From: Chondrilla cf. caribensis
Lineage: Eukaryota; Porifera; Demospongiae; Chondrillida; Chondrillidae
Reading direction: 5' to 3'
DNA: 64,000 nucleotides
NCBI GenBank assembly: GCA_964020155.1
Contig: OZ026550.1
Location: forward strand, 3,925,852 to 3,989,851
Shown: positions 1 through 11,043 of the stretch, piece by piece
Layout of the letters: each line of letters starts with the position of its first letter
How positions within the stretch are numbered: position 1 is the first letter of the stretch
Notes under the pieces: model-generated
The model's database searches: none
Seen by the model: only the letters and a program-made list of their open reading frames with translations
Told to the model about the DNA's origin: nothing
Position numbers and translations under genes: made by a program

Positions 1-137
1 TTATTTTTTTCTTAGGCCAGACTATAAACTGTGTATGTGTTTTTGTAGAACACGTTTTAGCAGGGTCTGGGTCACCTAAGACCTCACATGTACCTTGAAT
101 TCTTTGGAATAATTATGGCTCATGTGCAGTGTAAAAA

Positions 138-146
<9 letters not shown>

Positions 147-208
<62 letters not shown>
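147..208. repeat. (GA)n microsatellite after a poly-A run
   Basis: About 31 uninterrupted GA units follow a run of A starting near 133. An apparent open frame through it (poly Arg-Glu) is only the repeat being read. Confidence 0.95.
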
Positions 209-211
<3 letters not shown>

Positions 212-221
212 AGTGAATGCT

Positions 222-439
222 TTTTGATGGATTCAGCCAATCTACCAATGATCAAATTACATTATGGGAAGACCTACAGTTATTCATTAGTGCAACTATG
301 CAGGCGTTGCAAAACAGTATCAATTACAATAGCCATAACAACATCATGCAAGTATAATCAAGGTCCAAGGAAGTTAAGGTGGTCATGCACTGTGATCGTG
401 ACTGCATATGTCGATGAAAATAGTATTGTATGATGTATG

Positions 440-482
<43 letters not shown>

Positions 483-1075
483 TTTTATATAATTATAATT
501 TCATAAATACACCTTCAATTAAAAAAATACATATATAACAATAATTAAAAGAAATCATAGCCAATCATGACATCATCATCATGCATGGAACCTCGGACTG
601 ATATAGCATTCCCACGTTGCACTGCGACCGAGAGTTGTTGCAATAGATGTTGGTAAGCAAAGGGGTTCCCTGTGCGCGAGCGGAGACGTGAAGCCAGCTC
701 CCTCAAGAATTGCAATGAATTTGAGCCAAAAGCACCCGAACTCTCTACTGCAACATATTCTAATGCAATGATGCTCTAATGGATGTTAACAATGTGTGTT
801 TGTATGTGTGTGAGCATTAGAGCATCATTGCATTAGAATTTTGAGGTTATAAGGAGATAATATATAATAGTTGTTGGCTATTGGAATATTACAATCACAG
901 TGCATGACCACCTTAAGTGCCTTACACCCTGATTACGCTTGCATGATGTTGTTATGGCTATTGTAATTGATATTGCTTCACAACGCTTGCATAGTAACTG
1001 TTGCACTAATGAATAGCTGTAGGTCTTCCCATAATGTAGTTTGATCATTGCTAGGCTGGACTGAATCCATCCAAA
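222..1075. repeat. Large imperfect inverted repeat (arms about 190 bp)
   Basis: The left arm (about 222-415) reappears as its reverse complement at about 890-1075. Both contain the block TTACATTATGGGAAGACC or its complement. Direct copies of the left arm also lie upstream of collagens 2 and 3 (about 30625-30795 and 44010-44180), so this is a repeat family that travels with the collagen 5' flank. The spacer holds an (AT)n run at 441-478 and a separate 24-bp perfect hairpin at 758-838. No gene is recognised between 1 and 1560. Confidence 0.7.
758..838. repeat. Perfect 24-bp hairpin
   Basis: Arms 758-781 and 815-838 are exact reverse complements (core GCAATGATGCTCTAATG), separated by a 33-bp TG-rich loop. 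No function is evident. Confidence 0.85.
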
Positions 1076-1401
1076 ATTCACTGTGTGTGGGTGGGATTGG
1101 TATTGATATCTCATTAAATCCTCTCACACATATGGTGTACATACCATGTAAGCCTTATGTCCTCACTCCGAAATTCTTGAACTCAGAGTGGTTGCTACAC
1201 AACATGAGTACCATGGGTCCAACACGACTAACCCCACAACAATACTTACACTAATTCTTATACAGTACTGGATCTTACACTATCTGGTATAAGTGCAACT
1301 GGTCAGCATGAGCTGCTCGTGGGACCCTCATGTCTATTTGTTAGTATAATCTCCACATGTTAATGTTGCTTAAATAGCTACAGTGCTATATACATTGGTT
1401 T

Positions 1402-1422
1402 TAGGGAGGGAGGGAGGGAGGG
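1402..1422. repeat. (GGGA)n tract upstream of collagen 1
   Basis: Five GGGA units. The same tract sits about 250-280 bp upstream of the ATG of collagen 2 (about 30841-30860) and collagen 3 (about 44229-44246). In collagen 4 it is reduced to a GAGA stretch near 55659. Its conserved position makes it part of the duplicated collagen 5' flank. Confidence 0.8.
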
Positions 1423-1597
1423 ATAGAATTACTAAATGTATGATTTCATAATCTTGTGGTGTGTGGGGTATGGGGTTGATTCTCATATTAATTCCCATTC
1501 TGTCAATATCAATGAAATTACCCTACACACGGCTATACATTGAGCATACGTAGAAATACACAATGAATATCATTAAAATGGACCTCTTCTCCCAGAC

Positions 1598-1604
1598 TAT
1601 AAAA
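1598..1604 (+). promoter_or_regulatory. TATA box of collagen 1
   Basis: TATAAAA lies 70 bp before the preferred ATG at 1674. The same box with the same context occurs at the same distance in all four collagen copies. An in-frame upstream ATG (1563) lies before it and so would not be in the transcript. Confidence 0.65.
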
Positions 1605-1673
1605 ACAGCTTGCTCTGTTGGGTTACCACAAACCAGTACTGAGAAATCTAGAGAGTTGACTGGAGCTACAGTT

Positions 1674-4562
1674 ATGGCTACAAGCATTCAGGTCTTTCTA
1701 CAAGTCTCTCTATTGTGCTGTGTGGTGACTACCAGTATTGGGGGTATCATTGATTGGGAAAAGGCATTTTCACAACTTGAAAACAAAGTGAAACAGTTGG
1801 AGAAGAGGCTGGAACCACTCGAAGCGAAAGGTATATTATTTGGCGAGGTTCGAATACAATTAGCAGTTCCTACTCTTCACACTTGACAATTAGGATTGTC
1901 CTCCTGTTGACTATGGGGTTATGAGTACGTGTTATTGCATGTCGTCACCCAACAGCGTTGAGTGGTAAGACAGTATGCAGTGAAATATAGAATAGCTAAT
2001 TTGAAGATCGCATTGACTAAGAAACTCATTCCAGGCATTACGAGAATCATTATGAATAATTGAAAGTTGGATCTATACAGGCACAGATTACTTGGCACGG
2101 GCGTAAACGAGTAAATCGTTTGAGATAAGTAACTCGTGAGGCTTTTGACACCTGCCCTCGAATTCTTTCCTCCCTACAATTTTATTCCGGTTCTCAATTC
2201 ATGGCATTCACACATTACTAGTAGTATGTCAGTGGTGTCAATTAGAATAATTTGTGTGTGTATGCATGTACAAATGACAGAAAGTCAGGTTTTCGTTTAG
2301 AATCCAAAACAGCAAACAACAGTAAAATATGTGATAGCATGTACCATAATTTTGCCTGAATGTATGGGTATGGTGATATGTACTTGTTTTAGTACAGCAA
2401 ATACATATATCACCATACCCAAAATGAGCACCCTATTACATGAAGGAGAGTCTCCTACGAGCTACTCTCTCAGGGATACAGATATTTCACATTGAATACA
2501 GTATGTGCTAATTCATAAAATATTGTAATCATGTTGGTAGTTTGGATTTCATGAACTCATTGCTTTCTAAACAGACAAACTCCTGGAAAGAACTAGACGA
2601 CAAGGTGATTGCGAATGTCTACCTGGACCAAAAGGAGATAGAGGAACACCGGGACTGGATGGTAAAAATGGAACAAAGGGTGAAAAGGGAGACACTGGGC
2701 CACAAGGGGGGAGGGGTGAAAAAGGAGAGCTAGGATCGTCAGGAGCTAAAGGAGACATAGGACCCCAAGGACCAACAGGATTTAATGGAACGAAGGGTGA
2801 AAAGGGTGACCTAGGAGATAATGGAGTTAATGGAACAAAAGGTGAACGTGGAGAAGCAGGACAACAAGGAAATGTTGGACAGAAAGGTGAACCAGGACCG
2901 AAAGGAGACACAGGAGTGCCAGGACGTAATGGAACAGATGGTACTAGAGGGAAACCTGGAATGCAGGGACCAAAAGGAGAAAGGGGACTACAAGGACCAT
3001 TTGGACCACAAGGAAATACTGGAACAAAGGGTCAAAAGGGTGAACTAGGAGAGAAAGGAGTTAATGGAACGAAAGGTGAACGTGGAGAAGCAGGACAACC
3101 AGGAAGTGATGGACAGAAAGGTGAACCAGGACTGAAAGGAGACACAGGACTGCCAGGACATAATGGAACAGATGGTAAAAGAGGAAAATCTGGAAAGAGG
3201 GGAGAAAAGGGAGAGCCAGGACAAATAGGAGAAAGGGGACCACAAGGACCACAAGGAGCCATTGGAACAAAGGGTCAAAAGGGTGACCTAGGAGATAATG
3301 GAGTTAATGGAACAAAGGGTGAACGTGGAGAAAAAGGCCAACCAGGAAATGATGGAAAGAGAGGACTGAAAGGAGACACAGGACTGCCAGGACGTAATGG
3401 AACAGATGGTAAAAAGGGGGATCAAGGAATACAAGGTGATACTGGTCCTCCAGGACCACAAGGTCTCAATGGAACCAAAGGTGGCCGTGGAGAAAAAGGA
3501 CAACCTGGAAGTGATGGACAGAGAGGTGAACAAGGACTGAAAGGAGACACAGGACTGCCAGGACGTAATGGAACAGATGGTGAAAAGGGGGATCAAGGAA
3601 TACAAGGTGATACTGGTCCTCCAGGACCACAAGGTCTCAATGGAACAAAAGGTGACCGTGGAGAAACAGGACAACCAGGAAGTGATGGACAGAAAGGAGA
3701 ACCAGGAGTGAAAGGAGACACAGGACTGCCAGGACGTAATGGAACAGATGGTAATAGAGGAAAATCTGGAAAGAGGGGAGAAAAGGGAGAGCCAGGACAA
3801 ATAGGAGAAAGGGGACCACAAGGACCACAAGGAGCCATTGGAACAAAGGGTCAAAAGGGTGACCTAGGAGATAATGGAGTTAATGGAACAAAGGGTGAAC
3901 GTGGAGAAAAAGGCCAACCAGGAAATGATGGAAAGAGAGGACTGAAAGGAGACACAGGACTGCCAGGACGTAATGGAACAGATGGTAAAAAGGGGGATCA
4001 AGGAATACAAGGTGATACTGGTCCTCCAGGACCACAAGGTCTCAATGGAACCAAAGGTGGCCGTGGAGAAAAAGGACAATCTGGAAGTGATGGACAGAGA
4101 GGTGAACAAGGACTGAAAGGAGACACAGGACTGCCAGGACATAATGGAACAAGGGGTGTTAGAGGAAAACCTGGAAAACGGGGTGATAAAGGAAAGCAGG
4201 GACCACAAGGAGAAAGGGGACCACAAGGACCACAAGGAAGGATTGGGATAAAGGGAGAAAAAGGTGAACTAGGTGGTGAAAAGGGGGATCCCGGACCAGA
4301 AGGATCAAAAGGAGATATTGGACCCCAAGGACCACAAGGACCAAAAGGAGATATAGGACCCCAAGGACCACAAGGACCAAAAGGAGATATAGGACCCCAA
4401 GGACCACAAGGACCAAAAGGAGATATAGGACCCCAAGGACCACAAGGACCAAAAGGAGATATAGGACCCCAAGGACCACAAGGACCAAAAGGAGATATAG
4501 GACCCCAAGGACCACAAGGACCAAAAGGAGATATAGGACCCCAAGGACCACAGGGAAAATAG
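1674..4562 (+). CDS. Secreted short-chain collagen-like protein, copy 1 (two exons, 714 aa)
   Basis: Predicted exons are 1674-1830 and 2575-4562. They join in phase 1 across a GT-AG intron (donor AAAG|GTATAT, acceptor TTTCTAAACAG|AC). The protein starts with a signal peptide ([18 protein letters not shown], about 24 aa) and a short charged coiled coil ([17 protein letters not shown]). Next come a furin-like R-T-R-R, a C-E-C pair, then about 214 nearly unbroken Gly-X-Y triplets to the stop. About 16 N-G-T sequons and one R-G-D lie in the helix. There is one G-E-L-G-G-E-K interruption. No C-terminal NC1 domain is visible, and the RKRRAR tail of copies 2-4 is absent. Compared with copies 2-4 it lacks 14 residues (two heptads) of the coiled coil. 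Secretion and trimer formation are family inference. The start at 1674 is chosen because it opens the signal peptide and lies downstream of the TATA box. Confidence 0.85.
1831..2574 (+). other. Intron of collagen 1
   Basis: This 744-bp GT-AG intron is conserved in position and phase in all four copies (copy lengths 700-780 bp). It holds a near-perfect hairpin at 2364-2421 (arms TGGGTATGGTGATATGT and its complement). In copies 2-4 the equivalent site shows a shorter TTGTTGTACTACAACAA palindrome. No other feature seen. Confidence 0.8.
3185..4130 (+). repeat. 576-bp internal duplication in collagen 1
   Basis: Sequence from about 3170 recurs from about 3746 at an offset of 576 bp (192 codons, 64 Gly-X-Y triplets) and stays almost identical to about 4130. 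The unit length is a multiple of 9 bp, so triplet register is kept. This explains much of the extra length of copy 1. Confidence 0.85.
4302..4553 (+). repeat. 36-bp tandem repeat x7 at the collagen 1 C-terminus
   Basis: Seven units encode G-(S/P)[10 protein letters not shown]. The first has S; the next six encode P and are almost identical in DNA. The array ends right before G-K-stop. The near-zero divergence points to recent slippage or unequal exchange. Confidence 0.95.
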
Positions 4563-4568
4563 ATTATC

Positions 4569-4574
4569 AATAAA
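4569..4574 (+). promoter_or_regulatory. Polyadenylation signal of collagen 1
   Basis: AATAAA sits 7 bp after the TAG stop, in the context TTATCAATAAA shared by all four collagen copies. Confidence 0.6.
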
Positions 4575-6259
4575 ATTCCAAGCACAGGAACTCAAAGAAA
4601 AGAAACAAAACTAAATTAATGGTAATAATTAATTTTCTAGGTATTAATCATTAATATTGTTGCAATCAGTGTAAAAAAGAGAATTGTTATCATTCTGGAT
4701 AATCTACAATTAGTAAAAGGGTGACACTGTGTGTATAATATCTAAGTTGAACTAAATCAAATGAACTGCTATAGTTTGAAGTTAGAAATCATATTTCAAC
4801 AATAATTGAAGAGTCAAAGATATCACATTGCATCAAGAGACAAGAATACTAACTGACACACCTATATACAGGTAGACATACAAGTAGTGAAATCTACAGA
4901 AGCTTTTATAAGAATGATCTATTATGATCATGAGCATGCCAGTGTCACGTACACAACACTTTGACCTATAGCTATAGAGTCAATGACATGTAGGTTTATT
5001 GTAAATACTGCTGATTATGAACTGCCTATCTTCATAATATTATATACTGTACAATTAGTAGAGAATCTGTATAAATCACCATGCAAGTAAGGTCAATCAA
5101 AAATGTACAAACCTAATTGAACATAAATCTCTTTCAAAATCCTATTATACTTATTGGATTTTAGAATTTAGAATCTGACACTACATGTCTTTGTACAGAG
5201 GAGTGTCTAATACTTCTTTACACTACGAACAAGTCACTGTGATCTTAATGGCTTTATTGCGGCATTCTTTCTTCTTGAAAACCTTCATTGAGTATGAACA
5301 AGGAAGATCCAGACACAATTCTAGTAATTTGGGGATAAGCAGTTCAGAATGCTAGACCTTAGAACTAGAAGACAACTGCAGTGTTTCACTGGTGATGATC
5401 ACTCTCAGTTATTATACCACATACCTGACTAGTATAATGTATGTTATATAATGCTATGTTATACCAGGAAATTGAGATAGGATAGACAATTATATAAAAT
5501 CAAGTTTTCTATATAAGGTACTAAAGAGGATAATTCTGATCCTGACAACTTCTGGTAATTTGGGAATAAACAGTTCATAATGCTATACCTTAGATCTAGA
5601 GGACAACTGCAGTGTTCCAGTGTTGGTGATCACTCTCAGCACTCTCTCATACAACATGCATACCTGACAGAGAAGTCAGCCACTTGCTTCCTGTGTGCTT
5701 GTTAGTCATGCACCGGGGACCAGAATTACCCCATTTCATCTTATAATTTTTACCAAACATGGAGGTTGCATAGCCAAAAGTTCTTATACAACATGAGACA
5801 CTGCTAAACATTGAGAACTGTGTGTTAGCAGTGTTGTGGGTAACGCATTACTCAGGTATTTAGTTAAGTAACACACTACTTCATTTGCATCCGATACTGA
5901 TATTGGCTATGACAAAGCAAATGGCTTATTTTAACAAGAAACATACATTCAATGCCTCTTGCCCACTAGCTATGATTTCCTAGCTTATGTACTGACCGAG
6001 AGTGACACAATGTACTGTGCAATCAACCACATGATTTCAACAAACACGAGTTGGCAAGGGTACACGGAAAGATTGGAGACATGCGTATGAAAACTAGTCT
6101 TTCTTTCGGTGGAAATATTATGTATCATTATGTATGTCAATGTAATATGTATAGGTTATAATCGGCTTCTAAACTAATCCTTATAAGCGCTTCATACGTA
6201 ATTGGCGGGAACCGTAATTGACAGGCTTTAGCTTGAAAGTTTTCCTTGTAAGATCTATT
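4575..6259. other. Collagen 1 downstream flank with relics
   Basis: AT-rich duplicon sequence also found downstream of collagens 2-4. It contains half a RING relic on the minus strand (about 5225-5330), two members of the recurrent ACCAGGAAATTGAGAT family (near 5464, with a related block at about 5530-5660) and a GGGTAACGCATTACTC stretch near 5838 that resembles a transposon end. No intact gene seen. Confidence 0.6.
5225..5330 (-). pseudogene. Relic of the RING half of an old TRIM gene
   Basis: The minus strand matches the RING C-terminal half of the TRIM genes in this window (KKECR-type segment and the C-x2-C that closes the RING) but is broken and truncated. It is the counterpart of the better preserved relics at 33.7, 46.8 and 58.3 kb, each about 0.6-0.8 kb after a collagen gene. 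Confidence 0.55.
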
Positions 6260-7060
6260 ATGGAACCAAGTAAGAAGAAAATGAAACTGAGCCTTAAGAA
6301 GACCAAAGAAAATGCTGAACGTTTTGAATTCTTGAACGATGTGGAGTTTCGTGAAGTCTGTCAACCTTTTCAGCCCAAAAACACCTCTTATTCTACGAAA
6401 TGGGCTGTCTCCAACTTTTTGAAAGTTGGAAAAAGAAGCGCAACGATTCCACCAAAACGTCAGAGAAGATCCCCAATGATATTTTTCTCAGGTCCGCGAA
6501 GGATATAGATAAGTGGCTTGCTCACTACGCCGTCGAAACCAGAAACTACAAAGGCGAGCCGTATCTGCCTAAAACTTTGTACCAGCTAATTTGTGGGCTT
6601 TCTAGACATGCTAAGGTGATCAATCCAGAGTGTCCAAATTTCATGGATCGCAACAACCCAGCCTTCAGACGGCTTTGGACTTTGGAGTTGACAACATTTG
6701 TCGTTCTCTTCGTGCTGACGGGATAGGAGCTGAAAGTAAACACACGGGTTTAATCACAAAGGAAGAGGAGAACAAGCTTTGGAAAGCCAATACTCTTAGT
6801 CTTCAAAGCCCAAAAGCTCTACTCAAAACTATGTTATTCACAGTTGGGAAATTTTGTTGCTTGTGAGGAAAAATTTGACCATAATGTAACAGAAATTTGA
6901 CCATTATATCTCAATTTGAAAGGATCACAGATCGTCATTGGTATGTATATACTGAAAATGCATCTAAGAATCGTCCTGGAGGTGTTTCACAGTTGCGTGT
7001 TGAACAATGTTGGTTGAGTTGGAAAACTCTCCCTAAAGACTCTAGTTTACATGCCACATA
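6260..7060 (+). pseudogene. Crypton-type tyrosine recombinase relic (DUF3504/KIAA1958-like)
   Basis: Three frames must be joined (shifts near 6410-6490 and 6690-6720). In order they read STKWAVSNF, a dKWLAHYAVETR segment, YKGEPYLPKTLYQLICGL, FMDRNNPAFRRL, then ESKHTGLITKEEENKLW and SPKALLKTMLFTVGKF. A final YVYTENASKNRPGGVSQLRVE stretch follows with in-frame damage. This order matches the conserved block in KIAA1958, QRICH1 and ZMYM proteins, which derives from Crypton DNA transposon recombinases. The catalytic Arg/His/Tyr set cannot be followed through the damage. It is a dead fragment next to a LINE relic. Confidence 0.7.
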
Positions 7061-7063
7061 AAA

Positions 7064-8700
7064 TTGGTTGAAATCCCTCACTGCCAGGAAGGCGGAAGAA
7101 GCACGCAATCAATGGTGGGAAGAGAGAGCTGAGGAGGTTGAGAAGAAACATGAAAATGCAGTGAAGAATGATTGGGGAGGATCTCTATTGAAGTCCTTGA
7201 AAGGTATCCAGAGGTCACAGAATGTGAGATCCAGTAATGGTGCAGATGCAGTATCCGATGCTCCTGGCAAACTAAGTAGGTGGAGGAAGCACTTCTAGAG
7301 TATGACAAATGTGCAGGTAGAAGTGTAAGATTGAGTATTGGGGACCGTTCCATCTGTACAACTATCACACTCTGATTTCTAGCATATAAATGAGTCCTTG
7401 GCATGTGAGCCAACTGAAGAAGAGGTCAAACTGGCCATCAAACAGATCAAGAATGGCAAAAGTCCTGGTGAAGATAGAATTGCGATAGAATTGCTAAAGA
7501 TAGGAGGTGATGCCACTGTCAAGTGGCTGCTGTCATTGTTTTCCTGTGTGGAGGTTTGAACAAGTACCAGAAGATTGGGGGGATCAGATCGCCATACTGC
7601 ATTACATAAGAAAGGGGCAACAAACGTGTGTGACAACTTTAGAGGAATTTCTCTCCTGAGTGTTCCTGGCAAGGTCACATCATCCAGAACAGGTTATAAG
7701 TCCTTGACGGTGTTCTTAGGGAGTCTCAGTGTGGCTTCCGTCCAGGGAGGGGATGTTTAGATCAAGCCTTCTGTCCTTGGGCTCTCATTGAAAAGGCCCG
7801 CGAATTTAACTCACCACTCTATCTCTGCTTCATTGACCTCACAAAGGCATATGATTTGGTCAAAAGAACGGCTCTGTGGCAAGTGCTTGACCAACAGTAT
7901 AAGTTTCTACAGAAACTTTCGGAAATTATGAAGTCCTTCCATCACAACACCACTAGCAAGGTCCGTGCTGATGGATGCCTCTCAGAATCATTTGAGATCG
8001 TAATGGAGTTAGACAAGGGGATGTCCTCACACCGAATCTATTTAATTCCTATATCTGGATGCTATATTGTCAGTGGCATTGGGCAATCACCCAAACAAAG
8101 GGATGACAATACTGTTCCATCCCAATGCAGATCTGGTGTACATGTAACAAGAAGAAGTCGCATAGAACAAGATAGAAAGACCTGGAATATGCAGATAACG
8201 GGTGCTTAGAGGCTGCAGAGAAGCAATCTCTCGAAACTCTTCTCCGTTCTGTGGATCAAGCATACACAGAAATGGGCCTGAATATCAACACAAAGAAGAT
8301 GGATGAAGAACATGTCTGTCCTGCCCTTACAGTCTAGTGTTCATTCTACTGCCCAACCGGTGAATATTGGTTGTGGTAGAGAACCTGTTGATGTGGTCAA
8401 TGAGTTCCAGTACCTTGGTTCTGTACTATCATCTTCCTTTTCATTGGACAGGGAGATTGACTCGCGCATTAGTAAAGCTTCACAGAGCTTCAACAGTTTG
8501 AGCAGAGTATTATGGTATCAGAGGAAAAACAAAATCTGTATTCTTAAATCTGTCATCTTACCAATTTTACTGTATGTATGCAAAACCTGGGTGCCAACTG
8601 CTAGTTATTACAAGAGGTTACGGAGTTTTTGTTCAGAGATGCCTAAGGAAAATCCTAGGAGTGTCCATGAGGGATAATGTACGCAATACTGCATGCCATC
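7064..8700 (+). mobile_element. Non-LTR retrotransposon (LINE) reverse transcriptase relic
   Basis: Several frames carry LINE landmarks in order: an ARNQWWEERAEEVE linker; EEEVKLAIKQIKNGKSPGED; VPEDWGD with NFRGISLLSVPGK; CGFRPGRGCLDQ; and YLCFIDLTKAYDLVKR (RT block with D). Then come VRQGD-like remains and the C-terminal FQYLGSVLSS, SRISKASQSFNSL and ILPILLYVCKTW. The catalytic double-Asp box is not readable intact. The style is that of RTE/CFDP2-like elements. The 5' endonuclease is absent here, but endonuclease fragments of what looks like the same family occur at 34.8, 47.9 and 59.3 kb. Confidence 0.8.
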
Positions 8701-8759
8701 AGGCATCAAGCGGGTATGCTCACAGTCGAGTCAATATGTCCTATAATAGATTATTATAA

Positions 8760-9105
8760 TAAACATTTAGTTGGTTGATTGTCATGCAGCCTGCCCTCTT
8801 GGGTGTCAATCTCCAGGTGATGAAGGTTGGCTGTTGAATGCAGGCGAATGGTGCGACAACCTCTTACTAGGCACATGATGGCTGACCTAAGTATTTTAAA
8901 AGTCATAGTTTAGAATGAAGCTTGACCTGATAAAATGGCGGCTTTTAAGATTTTTAATAATTAATGCACATAATATATTTTTCTGCAAATGTGACAGTAT
9001 AAACATTATTAATGAGCAAATCTACCTAAAATCACTGCCATACTAGCTACTAACAACATAATGTATGCTAATGAAATGTCCCATTCTCCACTTGGAGATG
9101 GAGAG
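8760..9105. other. Spacer between LINE relic and NHL fragment
   Basis: No gene is seen. The last 150 bp (about 8950-9105) resemble the 3' flank of the TRIM copy at 62 kb (shared ATGTGACAGTATAA and AATGAAATGTCCC-like blocks), not the flank of the other copies. The two therefore share a more recent history. Confidence 0.55.
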
Positions 9106-9476
9106 TTAGAGTTTGACAATCCTACTGTTACCACAATCAGCTACAAAAATGAAGCCATTGTCATCAATAGCTACTCCATAAGGAGATTTCAGTCCAACAC
9201 CTTTTGCTTCATGTAAACATTCTCCACTCGGTGTGAAGATGGAGAGTTTGTGAGAATTCCGGGATGATACTACAATATGGCCGTCTTTAGTGAGAGCAAG
9301 ACCATCTGGTGTTTTTAAGACATTATCCCCAAACAGTCGAAGAAAGCAGCCATCTTGTAGGAAGACTTGAACACGAACACAAAGATCTTTAACATACACT
9401 AAACCATCTTGAGCGATACAGATCTGTTCTGGACTGTTGAACTCTCCTGGCTGTGATCCTTTGGACCCAAAGGAGT
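9106..9476 (-). pseudogene. Truncated TRIM-NHL copy: last NHL blades only
   Basis: An open frame on the minus strand matches the last three NHL repeats (GSQPGEFNSPEQICIAQDG to the C-terminal DNGFIFVADCGNSRIVKL). At about 9476, in the codons for the F-G that precede GSKGSQPGEF, homology stops. It is joined to TTATATATAACATAGGCTTAAG, a sequence that normally lies about 350 bp beyond the 3' end of a TRIM gene (compare 10653). This is a clean duplication breakpoint. The fragment lacks all RING, B-box, coiled-coil and filamin sequence. Confidence 0.85.
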
Positions 9477-11043
9477 TATTATATATAACATAGGCTTAAG
9501 TGTGCTTGAACAAACACATACATGTACTAAGTGGACACACCATTTCTTATATTATAAATATACACACCATGGCAATTGCGTAAATTAAACTCTCAGTTGG
9601 AAAGAATCCTCTCCTCAATCAGTTTTCTTCATGGCTGGGTAGTAGTGGTGGTTGAGGTGCTTGAGTGCCAGCACATTATTGACATATTATCTTACTGATA
9701 TTGATATTGTATACATGTACATACTTAATAGGAACTGAAACAGGTACTAAAGTGCATGCATGCATTTGTCAATTGTGATAGAAGTACGTATGTATTTCCA
9801 TGTACAAACATACCTACACATGTACGTACATCTGGACATACATGTACGTACGTATGTGCATACGTACATATTATGATGCAAAGCTTACAACATATATACA
9901 TATGTATGTTGGTATAATAATACATATGTATGCACAGAGTAGATCCTGACAATTTTTAGATTATTATTATAATTTTTGTACAAAATTGATAATACATGTA
10001 CGTGCATACAGTGTGCACTGTACAGCTATACTGTATAAATGCAGTACAAACATACGTACATATTAGAGAAATCACATTGTAAAGAGCATAAACATGGCAA
10101 TACAACAACAACAACACAACGACCACAACCATGTTTCCCAGTTTACAGGTATACGTACATGTGTACCTGGTTAGCAGAGAATCAAACACTTCCACGGTCA
10201 CCAGTGAACTCCAATGTGCTATGAGAGGACCCCACTGGCACATATGTACCACATATTGTAGGAATATTATTATTGTACCATTTGTTGTGGTGTTGTTGAA
10301 TCTTAACAATAAAAATGATGAATAAGAATTGTGTGCATAATAATATCATTGACAATTGGTATGTAAACTGTAATTGTAAACTTTCGCAGATTTTGCGGTT
10401 GGCCTAACATCCGTGAAAATTTTATCTGCGAATTAGGCTTTCTCGTTCTATCATGTGATTGTAGCCAGCATTTGCGAAAATCTTATCTGCGAAAATTCAG
10501 TTTTTGAGTCATCCACGAAAATTTTTGTCCTCCAAAATTTTCCCGCTATACGATATAATCATCAGAATTCAATCATGCTACATACAGATCTAGAACACTG
10601 TTATAATTCTATTAATATTATCATACCTTATACTGAATCAAAACTAATTATTATAACATAGGCTTAAGTGTGCTTGAACAAACACATACATGTACTAAGT
10701 GGACACACCATCTCTTATATTATAAATATACACACCATGGCAAGTATGTCATTAAACTCTCAGTTGAAATGAACCCTCTCCTCAATCAGTTTTCTTCATG
10801 GCTGGCTAGTAGTGGTGGTTGAGGTGCTTGAGTCCCAGCACATTATCAACATGATATTTTACTGATATTGATATTTCCATAATTATTACATTATAATATG
10901 AAATACCTTGCAAATGTATAAATATTATAAATAATCATAATGATTCTTCACAAACTAAATCACTTCTCACTAGCACTCTACTGCTAATAACAACAACATG
11001 CAGGTTAGTGAATTGTACTCATTCTCCACTTGAATATGGAGAG
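9477..11043. repeat. TACGTA-rich spacer and 3' flank of the TRIM copy at 11 kb
   Basis: The TRIM 3'-flank block (GGCTTAAGTGTGCTTGAAC) occurs twice, at about 9491 and 10660. Between them lie dense TACGTA/GTACAT words (9720-9930). An inserted AT-rich stretch at about 10366-10555 is rich in TTTCGC/GCGAAAA words and ends GCGGTATA-like in inverted sense. Sister spacers lack it, so it may be a small non-autonomous element. No coding sequence supported. Confidence 0.5.

Noticed and set aside
878..1114. Minus-strand frame resembling the plus-strand frame at 122-433
   Set aside because: The similarity is due to a non-coding inverted repeat. Sister copies upstream of collagens 2 and 3 do not keep the frame.
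4302..4553. Regular 36-bp repeats as a CRISPR array
   Set aside because: There are no spacers. Units are contiguous and encode Gly-X-Y in frame, in a eukaryotic intron-containing gene.
2567..4595. Minus-strand Pro/Ser/Phe-rich or Leu/Val-rich frames over the collagen exons
   Set aside because: They are the reverse complement of Gly-X-Y codons, periodic by construction.
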